Source of the DNA: Trileptium ribeirensis
Lineage: Eukaryota; Nematoda; Enoplea; Enoplida; Thoracostomopsidae
Length of the DNA stretch: 64,000 nt
Direction of reading: 5' to 3'
NCBI GenBank assembly: GCA_030248225.1
Contig: JASANE010019335.1
Location: 18,346 to 82,345, forward strand
Shown here: piece after piece, positions 23,381 to 35,543 of the stretch
Layout: each line of letters opens with the position of its first letter
How positions within the stretch are numbered: position 1 is the first letter of the stretch
Program-made: the position numbers and the translations under genes
The notes under the pieces: model-generated
The model's input: the letters and a program-made list of their open reading frames with translations, nothing else
Databases searched by the model: none
Told to the model about the DNA's origin: nothing

Positions 23381-25949
23381 TACAAAAAATTTCATCAACA
23401 TTGAACTAAATATACATAAATTTATGCGGCAAACGTTTAAATGACCTACAAATCCATTTGGTGCTTTTTAAAATTGTTAAGAAATGTAGCCTAACATATA
23501 CTACAATTGAGGCATTCTTATTACCTCTCTGCTGCTCCATGACAACTTTTGTTCGTTTGTTTTGTATGAAAAGCTTTAACATACAATCTCCCTGTATCAA
23601 TCAATATTCATTCATTCATAACTAATGAAATTTTGTATGAAATGTATTGCCGTTTAGTTATTTACCTAGTCGATTACCTCCTCGTTGAATAAACTTTTAG
23701 TCCAAAACACCACTCTAATTCTATGAGCGCATTCTCTCAATGGTGTAACGCATTCTATACATTTAATTCCTTCCCTTTGGCCCAAAAACGTTTTAACGTT
23801 AGAAAAAAGGAACAGCTTAGTACGTGTGTTCGGGACTCGGCAGCCCGCGACTGAGTCTAAGCTTCACATAACAGCCTAGGCTTAGGTGATGTTCAGTATA
23901 ACTTATTCGTTTATTTTGAATGTCTGTACCGCTTCCTGATTGAACTTTATGTCCAGCGCGAGGCATGACTTAGTACTGATGGATATGCCGAAGTTAGCTG
24001 TAGTTGTCGCCGACGGCAGCGTTTCCAATTTAATCAAGCTGTATAATATAAAACAACTCCAACAATGTTCCACAGGGAATTTGGTTTTATTTTATACCTA
24101 TATTTTTAGGTTAACTGTATATTAACTTTTCTGTGTTTTTAATATAATTAGCCAGCCTGCTATTGTATAGAACAAATTGATTTTATTTTGCTGAATTTAC
24201 GATAAAATATTAGGGCCATATTTTGTTATGTTTTGTACTTTTATAAAATATATATACATTTAGAACTGGATCCAAAGACATCCAGAAAGCAAAGTGTAGC
24301 CTTTTTGGATTGATCATAGCCGAAAATAAAATATCCAACTGCCATCCCGTCCTTCCAATATGCTTCCTTTGATCGTGATTAATATTCCATTGTGCGTTTG
24401 TTCTTGTGCCATAAGAGTTTATAGTTCCATTATTTACAAGCAGTAAGATATATAATTTATTATTTCAAGTGGTTTATAGAGTTCTTTCCATATAGATAGT
24501 TGACAAAAATAGACTTGGGTTGTAGCTAACCTTGTTTCTAAACTGTTCCGAAATGTCAGAACATTGAAATGCTACAGAAGATAAACATAGTAATTTATAA
24601 TTCATTTTAGAAATTATTTAACAATTTAGAAATATTGTTCCTAAACTATTCAGAAATGTTTCCATTCTATGAAAATCTAATATTGACATTATATCACGCA
24701 TCTGGTGACTGAAAAACATTAACAAGTGAATGTTCTAGCCAAACGTTCCCATGAAATTATGGATTTTTCCTGATAGAAGTGAAATTGTTTTGAAGGCCAT
24801 GAAAGTAAGCATAAAATAGCAATTTTTCTTACTTATTTGTTGCGGTTATAAATCATTTTGATCAAATTTTAGGATACTTTCGTTTTTGTGTAATTTCATT
24901 AACTCGTTGACTTTTACAGTGGTTGGCTGATCTCCTTTTTTAACATCAATCAATTTGTCTCGCAAGAGTTGAAGTCAGATTTGATCGCGACCGAAACAGA
25001 ATTGCGTACTGAGTCTCACTGTTTTCGTCACAATTGTTTTCAATATTCCATAGTTTAATTATGCACAATGTTGTACATGATAGTGGACAAGCATAAAACT
25101 AGAATAACAAATTTAACTTTTACCATTTTAAAATTTATAGTTGCTGACGCTGACCCAGTAAATTGCTAGAGCAACGATATGTCTTGTGAACAGAAATAAC
25201 CCTTGTATAGTCAATAACTTTCAGAGTTAGATCAAATATATATTCGTTAACTTGTATCAATAATTTTAGATTAAAAAAACAAATTCAGTTTGCTCAGTTA
25301 ACAGGTTTCATTCAGGATGCTCTATACACGTTGTTTACTATTTATCGAGCATTGGCGTTAGAAAGATTTCAAATCGGAGGAGGAAGTTAATTTCAAAATT
25401 GTGGCTACTGGATATGTGTAGCCCAGCATCCAAAATGTCGGGAAGCGGATACCGACATTCCCCAGTATTGGACGGAATATAATATTTCAAGTATACCCAG
25501 CTATTTCAATAATACTAAACACAAAAACTATATTTTGATGTATAAGTTCACTTGTGCTACGTACTATTTCGGTTGCCCTTTAAAAGGTACATATATTAAA
25601 TTGCACTGAAATATAAGTACAGATAATGCAAATAGTTGTAATCGAGTATGTCGGTCAACTACTATGACGGTACTAATCTTGGTCAAAGTTGTCATTTCAT
25701 TTAATGTCTCGCCGCGCGGCAAGACATTAGCCTAATGCAAAGCAATATTCGTTTGCACAGGATATTATATTTCCCTTGACTTTAGCTTCAGGTTTTAACC
25801 GTAGGTAGCCAGCCTGTGCTATCGTGCGTCTGCTGCGATTAGAAAGAGCGAACAGTTATCGTTCCAACTTTTTTAAATGAAATACGTTAAGCTTTAGAGT
25901 GAAAGTAGTTCAGTAATCGATTGTGAAAGGTTAAGCTAGAAATGGTAAT
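23381..25949. other. Intergenic, nothing recognised
   Basis: AT-rich with scattered short frames and no repeat of note. Confidence 0.5.
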
Positions 25950-26510
25950 ATATGAATAAACACATATATATGTATATACTTATATGAATATATACTTATA
26001 TATATACAGGTATATATATTTTTGACATTTATATATATTATACATGGATAAAACAGCACGATATTCAAAAATGGGGGCAACTCGGAAAATTTCGGAGGTG
26101 ATATGAAAAACTCCTATTTTTCCCAAACGTGGAGGGGGGTGTGGGCCACCTCTTGCTATGGCTCTGCATAGATATTCACAAATACATATACATACATATA
26201 AATGAATATACGCACATATATGAACATAGACAAACATATATACAAATGCTTATACACAAATATACAAAGATGTTTATGTTATACATATAAATTTACATAT
26301 TTATAAATGTATACATATATTAATACGAATATGCACACTTATATGTACCTATAACATACCGATGTGCAGATATAGGTACATATACATCGTACATGCATCT
26401 ATGATTGTGTGCATTTATGTATTCATACGTGCATGTACAATGTGTGTACACGAATAATTGATAAAATACATATTGATAAAATACAATAAAATATACATTA
26501 ATAAAATACA
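25950..26510. repeat. Imperfect TATA/ACATA-type microsatellite tract
   Basis: Long runs of TATATA, ACATATA and ATACAAAT-like sequence (25950-26050 and 26165-26510). A GC-rich piece at about 26060-26170 interrupts it and has an end reading, in reverse, GCAGAGCCATAGCAAG. The long minus-strand frames here, rich in Tyr, Ile and Cys, are products of the microsatellite. Confidence 0.8.
26060..26170. repeat. GC-rich insertion inside the microsatellite
   Basis: GGAGGGGGGTGTGGGCCACC lies near an end that reads GCAGAGCCATAGCAAG on the minus strand. It resembles the 953 and 39749 repeat ends (CAGAGGCGTAGC; CAGACGCGTAGCC). Boundaries are approximate. Confidence 0.4.
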
Positions 26511-26704
26511 CAGAAGTATAAAAGAATCATATTCATTTAGGTGTCTAAGGTCCCGCCGGTTGAGGGGGTAGAAGGTTCCAGCCGAGAAAGCGAAGGTATT
26601 CATGTATGCATGTACAATGTGTATATACGCATAATATACATAAACATTGATAAAATCCACACCAAGAATAAATTTATGTAGCCATGCACAGATGTATACA
26701 AGAA

Positions 26705-26995
26705 TACATACTATTCGTACGACCGTCAGTTTAGGGGTAAATGGTTCCGGCTTGGGAAGGGAAGATAAGTTAAGGCAGGGAAGTGGGATGGTAACAAATT
26801 TTTGATATTTTTAGGAACTCATAATTTTCCCAATTTTAGTAAATTAGTGCAGTATTCCGGCAAATAATTACTTTTAAGTACAAATAATTGCTAACGCCAA
26901 CAATTTTACACTTCCCCGCACCGTCGATGATCCTAAAAGACGTAAATGTGGCTTGAACGGTCTCCGAACCTCCGAACCCCTATGTACACCTATGG
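26705..26995. repeat. GC-armed repeat, copy near 26.8 kb
   Basis: Arms GGGGTAAATGGTTCCGGC and GAACCTCCGAACCCCTATG surround an AT-rich core with TTTTCCCAATTTTAG and CCAACAATTTT. A further arm fragment (AAGGTCCCGCCGGTTGAGG) lies at about 26548-26600. Confidence 0.5.
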
Positions 26996-27068
26996 CGTAT
27001 ATAGTGTATAAAAGCATGCGCTTTGTAGCTATATCGGAACACATTTATGCAATACATGTTGCACATGC

Positions 27069-27231
27069 ATGCTCATTATGGGAGTAGGGGTTTCACCATG
27101 AGGCTTCCATATCCCCCTTGCCGCCGGCGCCCCAGGTACCAAATAGATAGACGGCGCCGAAGGTCACCACCCCCTCCCGAGGACCCTTCTATTCCTCCGT
27201 TAGGCTTCGGACCTCGGTGCATGTGTGATAT
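27069..27231. repeat. GC-armed repeat, core-less short copy
   Basis: The left end GCATGCTCATTATGGGAG and right end CTTCGGACCTCGGTGCATGT match the ends of the 42.6 kb copy, but only GC-rich DNA (CCGCCGGCGCCCCAGG) lies between. It is probably an internal-deletion derivative. The overlapping 86- and 109-codon frames are compositional. Confidence 0.45.
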
Positions 27232-27251
27232 TGTATTGTACCTGTACATAT

Positions 27252-27563
27252 TGTGCATACATAGGAGAGGTCGGAAGTCCCACGGTATAGCGGGTGCGAT
27301 AGGGTAGGTCGTCAGGGTGGAAAAAAATATTTGAAATTTTTTAAAAGAATATTGTTCAAATCGTTTTGGTACTCTTTTTACTAATTTTCTCTCACCTTTC
27401 GCCAATTTCCCCCATTTTGACGCCCATATTTTTGATAATGTTTGCCAGACTTTTGCATATTTTCGCCAAAATTATCCGCACGGCTTCCTTCGGCAGGAGT
27501 CGGCGGAATCCCGAGGAGTGGAGTTCGAGCGTCCTGGGGATAATCCTCCTGACTCCTATGAGC
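27252..27563. repeat. GC-armed repeat, copy near 27.4 kb
   Basis: GTGCATACATAGGAGAGGTC on the left and CCTGACTCCTATGAGC on the right enclose a core with CGCCAATTTCCCCCATTTT and TTTTCGCCAAAATTAT. Same plan as the 3.0, 42.6, 46.1 and 53.5 kb copies. Confidence 0.5.
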
Positions 27564-27569
27564 TTATAT

Positions 27570-30500
27570 ATAATAATATGCTTTATGGATATATTTGCAT
27601 TGCACAAATAGATTACGACGGTTTAAGTTTCTAATTTAGCGATGCAGTGCATTTAATGAAAAATAAATTTCCTGTTTACATTTAAATCTCCTTTGTTCTA
27701 TGCCTAAACCAAGTCGTCGCATTTGTGTTTCAAAGTCTACATATTCTGGTTGTAGTTCCCTGGCAGACTAAATCACATTCAGAAAGTATAAAGAAAAATA
27801 TATATTTGTACTTTTACCGATCCAAAATTTCATATCCCTATAACAATACAAAAATGTTTTGGTTTGGTCAAAATTCCCTCTGGTTACGGCTAGCAAATGT
27901 ATCTATCACTTCGGTCGAACAACGGTTGCTTAATGTTCGCTAACTTTTCATTTTTTAAGAATTTGATTATTTTGCAATGTGTTGTAGTTAACAAATTTTT
28001 GTCAAATATTCAGGCAAGGCACATGGCCAGAGGGTGCGGGGAAGGGGGCTTTTTGAAAAACTGTAGAAAAGTATATATCTTATGCTATCATCCACGGAAT
28101 GGATCTTATCTGAGGAGAACAAGTGGATTGCTCATGTTTTGCTTTTAAGTGGATAAACGTGTACACAAATAAATGATTTTATTTTAATTATGGATGCTAC
28201 GATAATGTTTAACTAATTTACATATAAAGTGGCCACACACCGACTGAGCCAAAAAGTTTGTTAATTTTACTTGAAACATCATATCATATTTGTTATTTAT
28301 TCCACTTTGTGGAAATTTTCTGATATTGTGAACTGTCAGTTAGTAAAATTCGTTGATTATTTCTATCACAGCATGAGAATTATTCTTAGACTATAGGTGA
28401 GAATTTAGGGTATGGGTTCGGCTGTGCACGACTCTAAAGCCTAGCCGCACAGAGAGTGTAATGTCATATAAATAACGAGCCGACACGACCCTTAGATCTA
28501 TTTGTCAGAGCTGACCCGAACTTAGTGAATCTAGAAAAGATGGTTCGGCTCTTAAAAGTTCGTTTTAAAACTGCAAAAATAATTATAACATCTGAAGTAT
28601 AGTATTACGGATAATTCACAGCGAAAAACATGACAAGTGTACCTCGGCTGGGCTTATAAAATCTGTAAGAGCAGCTAAATATAGTTCTTTTGTTGGCTCA
28701 CATGATTTTATATATTCTCTCAAACATTGTGGCTTCAGAAAATTTTTTTTATTAGACTCTTTAAGAATTGAGCCGGGCCTGGCTTTCTATGGCAACGGCC
28801 GAAATGATAACGCAGCTGATACGTTCACAACCAACTGAGCCAAGAAGGATCTGTTTACTTAGGCACGCCGATATGAGGTTGAAAATCTGGCTTTTTCTCC
28901 CATCTATACTAGATGATACGTGTACCTGCCTACAATTAAAGCATGTGCCTATGGCCTTAGTTAGAGGTCATGTATCATATATAAGATTTATGAACTAACA
29001 AACCGGTAGTTTTTATTAGCCATATATATTTGCCAAGTGAAACATTGTTCATATAATAATGCGACTTTCCAAAACGTACAATCAAATTTATATTGTTTAA
29101 CCACACAAACTACTTAAACAGGCGTTCGTAGCAGTAATCTGATATCGTTAAATATCAACTACGACAACTGTGCTGTTACCTATCTAAAGTTGTACGGCTT
29201 GTTGTTCAACAGAATAGCTATTTGAGCTTCTGATCTTCGGAAAATGCATAACAAAATAACTAACATTAGCTAAGTTCACATTTGAACTGAGCCGTTTGCG
29301 TGCAAAGTTTTTGAGACTTGTCAGCCTAAACTAGGATCAGTGACCGTTGCATACGTGAATTGTTTCAGACTCGCGCAGCCCACAGATTGTAAACTTATAT
29401 AGACGTATTTCCCAAGTAAATTATCTTTATTACATACTGCAAACCGTGCTACCGCAGCTCGCTTCATAATAATGAATCGCTTTTAATGATTAGCTGGTTG
29501 AATATATGATAATTAATGTATTGATACAGCCGATATTTCTACAGCCAATCCAACAACCCAAATCGGACGCTGCCCGGTATGTACAGTTATTTGCATTGGG
29601 AAATTGATCAGGCCATTGTGGTTATTTGTGATAGCACTGAGTCTAGATCTATGTTTCTTTTTAGACGACACCAGACTAATAAGGTTTTTGAGCAGAGCCC
29701 TCTAAAGGGATCCACCAAGCCATATCGACAACAAAACCGCCAAGATTTCTAGATAGCATAGGAATACCAGAACCAGAACAATAGGAATAATTGTGAAATT
29801 GTTTTATGAGAAACATAAATGATATGCCAGGATCAAATATGAAAGTCCTAATGAAGAAAATTGAAATAACACATGATGTTGATATGCAGGAACTGGGCTC
29901 GCTAGCGGTGCTGGTGGCTGTTCGCTGCTCAGAGGTTTGAAGCCGAAGCCGATACACCGAATTGCACTTGAACAATTTCAATATGTTCTATTCTTCACAG
30001 TATAACATTTTGAAGTAAAGAAAGTGGAGTTGAGTGACCTTTAAACGTCCATTTCGCAATGTACACTGCTGTCATTTAGCTTCACATGACACCTGTGTAT
30101 ATTGCAAAGTATTATATTAGCTCTGATTGTCGCACGATGTATGTTCTGCATGTGCGTGTTGTTATTCACTCACTCGGCGAGGTTTCTTAGCAATCAAGCA
30201 ACAAACAGCTCCTAGATAAAACTCAGTGGTTTGCGCTTGCCGATTGCAGCAATGTAATCGGGGTCCGATTTATAACGCCGATTGTATTTGGCAGCTATTT
30301 TACCGTGCACAAACTTATTCTGGCTTTAAGGGATTAAATCAAACTTTAGCCTAATGCTTCACTGCTAAAAATATTAATGCACGGCGACGAAACTTAAATA
30401 TCTGTCACGTCATATCGACATACTTTTGTTGTTTAAACACCTGCGAGGTGTTTCTGCCTGCAAACTGGTACATAATTTAACTAATTTTATATACCATGAG

Positions 30501-30802
30501 GGCGGCGATTTAATACAACTATATCAATATAAGTTGTAACTGAATTTCTTGTTTCGTATTTCAGAAATGTTTGATCAGTATCTGTAGAAATCAAAAAAAT
30601 CCCTCTTTTAATATCTGTCTAAAGTTTTGCTATATTAAAATTCGAGAAACAATATAGTAAAGCTCTGCCATATTTTATAATTAATAATAAACAAATATTT
30701 GTGTAACTATAATATAGAATCAATAATTGTTAAAAGAGACTAGTGTAATATACCATAAAAAAAAAAATTGACAAATAAATAAGAATAAAAGTAAGAAACA
30801 AA
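27570..30802. other. Upstream region of the receptor gene, no other gene
   Basis: AT-rich. ACTGAGCC motifs recur near 28245, 28833 and 29287. The 101-codon minus-strand frame at 29676-29981 is unrecognised. The 60 bases before the receptor ATG are A-rich (a run of about ten A) and could be 5' untranslated leader. No promoter could be assigned. Confidence 0.5.
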
Positions 30803-31093
30803 ATGAACGTTACAAGCTGTGACATGCGTCTTATCGTTGCAATGGAGCAATCGTCTGCTCATTTAGCGATATCAGGGCTTGGTTTCACGTTACTAAGCAT
30901 TCTTGGAGTATTTGCAAATTTGACGATTACATGGATATTTACCCGATCGTACATGCGCCAGGTGCCAATGAATAATTTGCTCACCGTTATTGCTATTGGT
31001 GATCTCGGTTATATTGTAGCGTTTTGGTTTAATACAAGCATCGAATCGCTGTATCGATATTTTTATACGTTCAAATTGCCGTATATTTTTGTG
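30803..31093 (+). CDS. Class A neuropeptide-type GPCR, exon 1
   Basis: The first 97 codons of a seven-helix receptor acting at the plasma membrane. The start ATG at 30803 opens with NVT, an N-glycosylation sequon, giving a short extracellular tail. Helix 1 is about residues 28-50 (ISGLGFTLLSILGVFANLTI, with AN where most receptors have GN); helix 2 (MNNLLTVIAIGDLGYIVAFW) contains the conserved Asp. The exon ends at 31093 in phase 0 before GTATGT. Reading through instead gives 20 codons and a stop at 31153, so the spliced form is preferred. The exon-2 acceptor (TTTCAG at 33242-33247) is also phase 0, which restores helix 3 and the ERY motif. FMRFamide-receptor-like is my best guess at subfamily; the ligand is unknown. 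Confidence 0.85.
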
Positions 31094-31164
31094 GTATGTC
31101 ACTATATTTCACTAGCATCTTTGGCATTTTCTTTCAATGCTGCTGCTATCTAACCATAATAGAG

Positions 31165-32420
31165 AGTATTTCTGGTTGTTAGATTCAACACCTGAGCTCC
31201 AAGAATCAAGGTCAGCCATACTTCATGAGTATTTTTAAATTGCATAGAACTGAGAAGAGCCTGAGCTACAAGTGATCAAGCTCGGCCAAGATTCATGCGT
31301 ACTTTTAAAATCGCATAGAGCTGAACCGAGCTTGATCACTTGTAGCTCAGGCTCTTCTCAGTTCTATGCAATTTAAAAATGCTTGGGCAAGGTTCAAGCG
31401 TACTCTTAAAATTGCATAGAGTTAACTCGAACCTGAGCTGCAAGCGATTAAGTTCGAGTAAGCTTCAAGCGTGCTCTTAAAATCGCATAAAGCTAACCCG
31501 AGCCTGAGCTGCAAGCGATCAAGCTCGGGTAAACTTCAAGCGCGTTTTAAATTCGCATAGAGCTCACCCGAGCCTGACCTGCAAGCGATCAAGCTCGGGC
31601 AAGCTTCAAGTGTATTTTTAAAATCGCATAGAGCTGAGACGAGTCTGAGCTGCAAGCGATCAAGTTCGGCCAAGCTACATGCGTACTTTTAAATCGCATA
31701 GAGCTGAGACGAGTCTGAGCTGCAAGCGATTAAGCTCGGGCAAGCTTCAAGCGTGTGTTAAATTTGCATGGATCTCACCCGAGCCTGATCTGCAAACGAT
31801 CAAGCTCGGGCAAGCTTCAAGTGTAATTTTAAAATCGCATAGAGCTGAGCCGAGCCTGAGCTGCAAGCGATTAAGCTTGGGCAAGCTTCAAGTGTAATTT
31901 TAAAGTAGCATAGAGCTGAGCCGAGCCTGAGCTATAAGCGATTAAGCTTGGGCAAGCTTCATGCGTGTTTTAAATTCGCACAGACCTGACCCAAGCCTGA
32001 TCTGCAAGCGATCAAGCTAGGGCAAGTTTCAAGTGTAATTTTAAAATCGCATAGAGCTGAGCCGAGCTGCAAGCGATTAAGCTTGGGCAAGCTTCATGCG
32101 TGTTTTAAATTCGCACAGAGCTGACCCAAGCCTGATCTGCAAGCGATCAAGCTAGGGCAAGCTTCTATTGTACTTTTAGAATCGCATAGAGCTGAGCTGC
32201 GCCTGAGCTGCAAGCAATTAAGCTTGGGCAAGCGTTATGAGTGCTTTTAAAATCGCATAGAGCTTATCCGAGACTGAAATGCAAGCGGGTCAAGCTCGGG
32301 TAAGCTTCAAGCGTGTTTCAAATTCGCATAGAGCTGAAAAAGCCTGATCTGCAAGCGATCTAGCTCGGGCTAGCTTTCAAGTGTACTTTTAAAATCGCAT
32401 AGAGCTGAGCCGAGCATAGC
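31165..32420. repeat. 70-bp satellite array in the receptor intron
   Basis: About 17 units, anchor TGCAAGCGATCAAGCTCGGG, for example near 31441, 31512, 31582, 31653, 31723, 31793 and 31863. Each unit also has CGCATAGAGCTGA and CGAGCCTGAGCT. Within a unit CCGAGC and GCTCGG can pair. At the left end the order is broken by an inverted block (31326-31380). Confidence 0.93.
31231..31380. repeat. 55-bp perfect inverted repeat within the satellite
   Basis: 31231-31285 and 31326-31380 are exact reverse complements over 55 bases with a 40-base spacer. Both contain CTGAGAAGAGCCTGAGCTAC or its complement. One satellite segment has evidently been copied in reverse orientation. The transcript could form a long hairpin. 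Confidence 0.95.
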
Positions 32421-33247
32421 ATTCAAAAAGCACTCAACATATCTTTAGGTTGTATTTAGGACAGAAACTTATTCTTTTTTGTGTAATATGTCATCTCATT
32501 TTTATCAAGATTTTTTATTATGAAAAAACACGAGTTATTCGAGCAGCGCCTAGCTTTTTTTGATTAAGGTAAACCATTTGTTTGATTTACAAATGCTCGT
32601 CGAGCCGAGCACTAATAATTAAGGCTCATTCTCACCTCTTCTAATAGACAGCTGATACGTATTGATTTCATTTTTAATAAAAAGATTAATTCACAATATG
32701 TCCTAACTGCTTTTATGGCAAAGTTGTGGAACACAATATTGTTATAATCCGTACGGATACGCTGAACATCGAAAAGCCATGTTCCACCGGTACTAGTGTT
32801 CTAGAGGAATTTATAAAAGTATCATCACAGTTAATTAAGTATTTAGGAATCTATCTTGACTCAAACTGAAACTTTATTCTTCAAATAGATCATAGGTACC
32901 AAAAGACCGTCCGCCCAAGGGGAGTAAATTATTTCGGGAGGGAGGGCTGTGAGGTTGGTGCAGATCAGGGGTACGCGGTTATATCAATTTTGAAACAGTC
33001 AACTGCAACGCGTATGATATGGGACCAACTAAATCTTTATTTTGAATAATATAGTTATAGCTACAAAGGTAAAAGCTAGACTGTGAATCCTGAGACTATA
33101 ACATAATAAAACAATTTTTTACTATAAGTGTTTGCGGAATTCATCTGATCTATATTATTGCAAACAGACAATGGATACTTTGCTTAATATTAAATATAAT
33201 GTTTAATAAGTATATAGTTGATGCTATCAAAGCATTTTGTATTTCAG

Positions 33248-34807
33248 GCCTTCAAACTCTATTCGTATCCACTGCTAAAAATTTTCTACACCGTCGGCAC
33301 ATGGTTTGTCGTTATAGCTTCGACCGAGCGCTATTTAGCAATATGTCATCCATTTCGTACAACGATATTTCGTCAAGTCAAATGGAATCTATTTTTCATT
33401 GCTACACTGGCGCTGCTATCGATCATTATGAACGTTCCAAGCTTTCTCGAATATGGAATGGCATCGGTTGGTGGTGAAAACTCTCCAGTTTATCGCAACA
33501 GCTGTAGTGGAGAAACACAAGCAAACGGTACGAATTTAGCTGATATCACAGAGTCGACTTCACTGACGGAGCCCAAACTCTTGTACAATATTACGGTTGT
33601 TTCATCTTATAACGATTCATTGTTTAATGAAGCGTTTTATAACAATAGCCTTGGTATTCAATACGTGTCCTGTAGACGCGAAAGCCTAACAAAAATAACG
33701 ACCAGCCAAAACGCTGTCCAACACTACATCACATCGCGTGACAAAAATCGCTATATTGCAACATATTACACCTATTTTCGAGCGCTATCACATTTTCTAT
33801 TTCCATTACTTTTGCTTGTATTTCTGAACGGTGCGACGGTGTACGCTATTAATAGTATGGCACGAACCCGAAATACAATGACCGTGAGTATGGTTAATGA
33901 AGTTCGTGGCGGGACAATGTTTGTCGCTTACATAGCTATATTTCTTGGCTGTCAGTCGATACCAACAGCTCACTATATTCTTGAAACCGTTCTCGGACAA
34001 TTTAACTATTTGTGCAACCTACCAAAGGTGTATTTTGTGCTCAAAGATACGGGTCATCTTTTTCTACTATCCAACGGTTTGTGCAGTTTTTTCATTTATC
34101 TTCGCTTTGGCTCACGATTCAGACAAACTTTCATCGGCGAACTGCGATGGATATTGAGTTGCGGACAAAAAACAAGACGTTCGATGCGACGACAGACTAC
34201 GCTTTATGAACGTCCAGGCTACAGTGGTGGTGGAAGCGGTCATACTACCTATGCTTGTGCATATCGCCGGAAAGACATATCACCATCAGGACCCTCAGGA
34301 CGCTCGACAGGATTCGGTGGAGCGTCAGTAAATACAAACGGAGTTGATTCAGATATTAAAACTCAAGAGAAATCAACACGGCAAAATCAAAATACAGATT
34401 ATGATACTTCAACTATTGTTAATGAACAAACTAATGCTGATATTACTAGCGACTATACTATTAAACCGTATAATGATCAGAATAACGATCTTTTAAACTT
34501 TAGATACTATTCTGCTGATCGTGAGAAGATGATGTACCCATATGTAGATGATGCGGTAACGATTAATACTAATCGCAGCTTTAAACGAAAGTGGAGTCGA
34601 AAATCACATGGAAGCTGCAGAGGAGCTGCTATGGCTGATAAACATCGTATTGATAATTCAAAATATACGATAGCAATGTACGAAAACTGCAGTTTGCACC
34701 ATATCACGAACGGGTCGGCATTTGAAGAAACTGTGTTAAATGAAACACACAACCTTCTACCTCAAATCCACAACAAATATTCTTTAAACGATGGTAATGA
34801 TAATTGA
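33248..34807 (+). CDS. Class A neuropeptide-type GPCR, exon 2
   Basis: 519 codons completing a receptor of about 616 residues. Seen in order (full-protein numbering): helix 3 with TERYLAICHP (ERY at about 124-126); helix 4 (FFIATLALLSIIMNVPSFL); an unusually long second extracellular loop of about 100 residues (168-268) with four N-glycosylation sequons and a Cys in VSCRRE; helix 5 (FLFPLLLLVFLNGATVYAI); helix 6 (FVAYIAIFLGCQSIP, where GCQSIP replaces CWxP); helix 7 (LFLLSNGLCSFFIY, with SFFIY in place of NPxxY); helix 8 (FGSRFRQTF); and a Ser/Thr/Asn-rich cytoplasmic tail of about 220 residues. No Cys sits 25 residues before the ERY Arg, so the usual loop-2 disulfide partner is missing. ATTAAA at about 35000 may be the polyadenylation signal. 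GPCR identity is firm; FMRFamide-type is inference. Confidence 0.9.
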   Translation, partial: AFKLYSYPLLKIFYTVGTWFVVIASTERYLAICHPFRTTIFRQVKWNLFFIATLALLSIIMNVPSFLEYGMASVGGENSPVYRNSCSGETQANGTNLADITESTSLTEPKLLYNITVVSSYNDSLFNEAFYNNSLGIQYVSCRRESLTKITTSQNAVQHYITSRDKNRYIATYYTYFRALSHFLFPLLLLVFLNGATVYAINSMARTRNTMTVSMVNEVRGGTMFVAYIAIFLGCQSIPTAHYILETVLGQFNYLCNLPKVYFVLKDTGHLFLLSNGLCSFFIYLRFGSRFRQTFIGELRWILSCGQKTRRSMRRQTTLYERPGYSGGGSGHTTYACAYRRKDISPSGPSGRSTGFGGASVNTNGVDSDIKTQEKSTRQNQNTDYDTSTIVNEQTNADITSDYTIKPYNDQNNDLLNFRYYSADREKMMYPYVDDAVTINTNRSFKRKWSRKSHGSCRGAAMADKHRIDNSKYTIAMYENCSLHHITNGSAFEETVLNETHNLLPQIHNKYSLNDGNDN

Positions 34808-35290
34808 CATGCGACTAGAAATAAGCAGCAATATGCTTACTCGAAAAGTTGCGAAATATCTGGTTTAATTGTCTACAGAAGAATGAGTTACTACCAATTC
34901 GAATAATATATCTACAACGCGACCGCTTTAAACAAACCTAATAATTATACTTAGAATATCATTAGTTTTATATGGTGATGCAATAATTATAATGCTTGAA
35001 TTAAAAAATGTATTTCTAATAATAATGTACGTTTTTGATAGTAATATTATGAAAGCCAAGTATTTATAGCATTTTGATAATTTTTAGAGAAATAGTAAGA
35101 AAAGTTGAAATAGAACTTACGTGCACCAGCCATAAATACCAAAATGATAATTCGAGATGCCCAATAATGCCACATATAGCAATTTTCTATAATTCAGTAA
35201 TGACCATCGAATATCCACACCGATATGTAACCAATAACAAGTTTTGAACAGCTCCTTTTTTTCACGCCAAAGTAATTTTGGATTTTATGT
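34808..35290. other. Receptor 3' flank
   Basis: AT-rich, probably 3' untranslated sequence up to about 35020 (ATTAAA at about 35000-35005), then nothing recognised. Confidence 0.4.
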
Positions 35291-35293
35291 TCT

Positions 35294-35543
35294 AGTTTTT
35301 AAGTGCTCCACTTAATGAGTTAACGTTTATATAAAAAGGTTGGGACGAATGAATATAACTGCTGTACCGACAAAACTGGACAATCTTTCATGGACTTATA
35401 CAACTTTGGGCTTATAGTTTTTTAAGTGCTCCACTTAATGAGTTAACGTCTATATAAAAAGGTTGGGACGAATGAATATAAATGCTGTACCGACATAAAC
35501 TGAACAATCTTTCATGGACTTATACAACTTTGGGCTTATAGTT
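35294..35543. repeat. Tandem duplication, 123-bp unit
   Basis: Two near-identical copies, with AAGTGCTCCACTTAATGAG at 35301 and 35424, each continuing through AAAAAGGTTGGGACGAATG and ending ACTTTGGGCTTATAGTT. Recent by its high identity. Confidence 0.93.

Larger units (their letters stand above)
31094..33247 (+). other. Intron of the receptor gene
   Basis: Phase-0 intron with GTATGT donor and TTTCAG acceptor, 2154 bp. It splits extracellular loop 1 just before helix 3. It carries the 70-bp satellite (31165-32420); the remainder is AT-rich without features. Confidence 0.75.

Noticed and set aside
26000..27610. Several 60-109 codon frames on both strands
   Set aside because: They are produced by the TATA-type microsatellite and GC-rich repeat arms; residue composition is skewed and no family motif appears.
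33199..34752. Extra frames within receptor exon 2 on both strands
   Set aside because: They overlap the 519-codon receptor frame and have no independent support.
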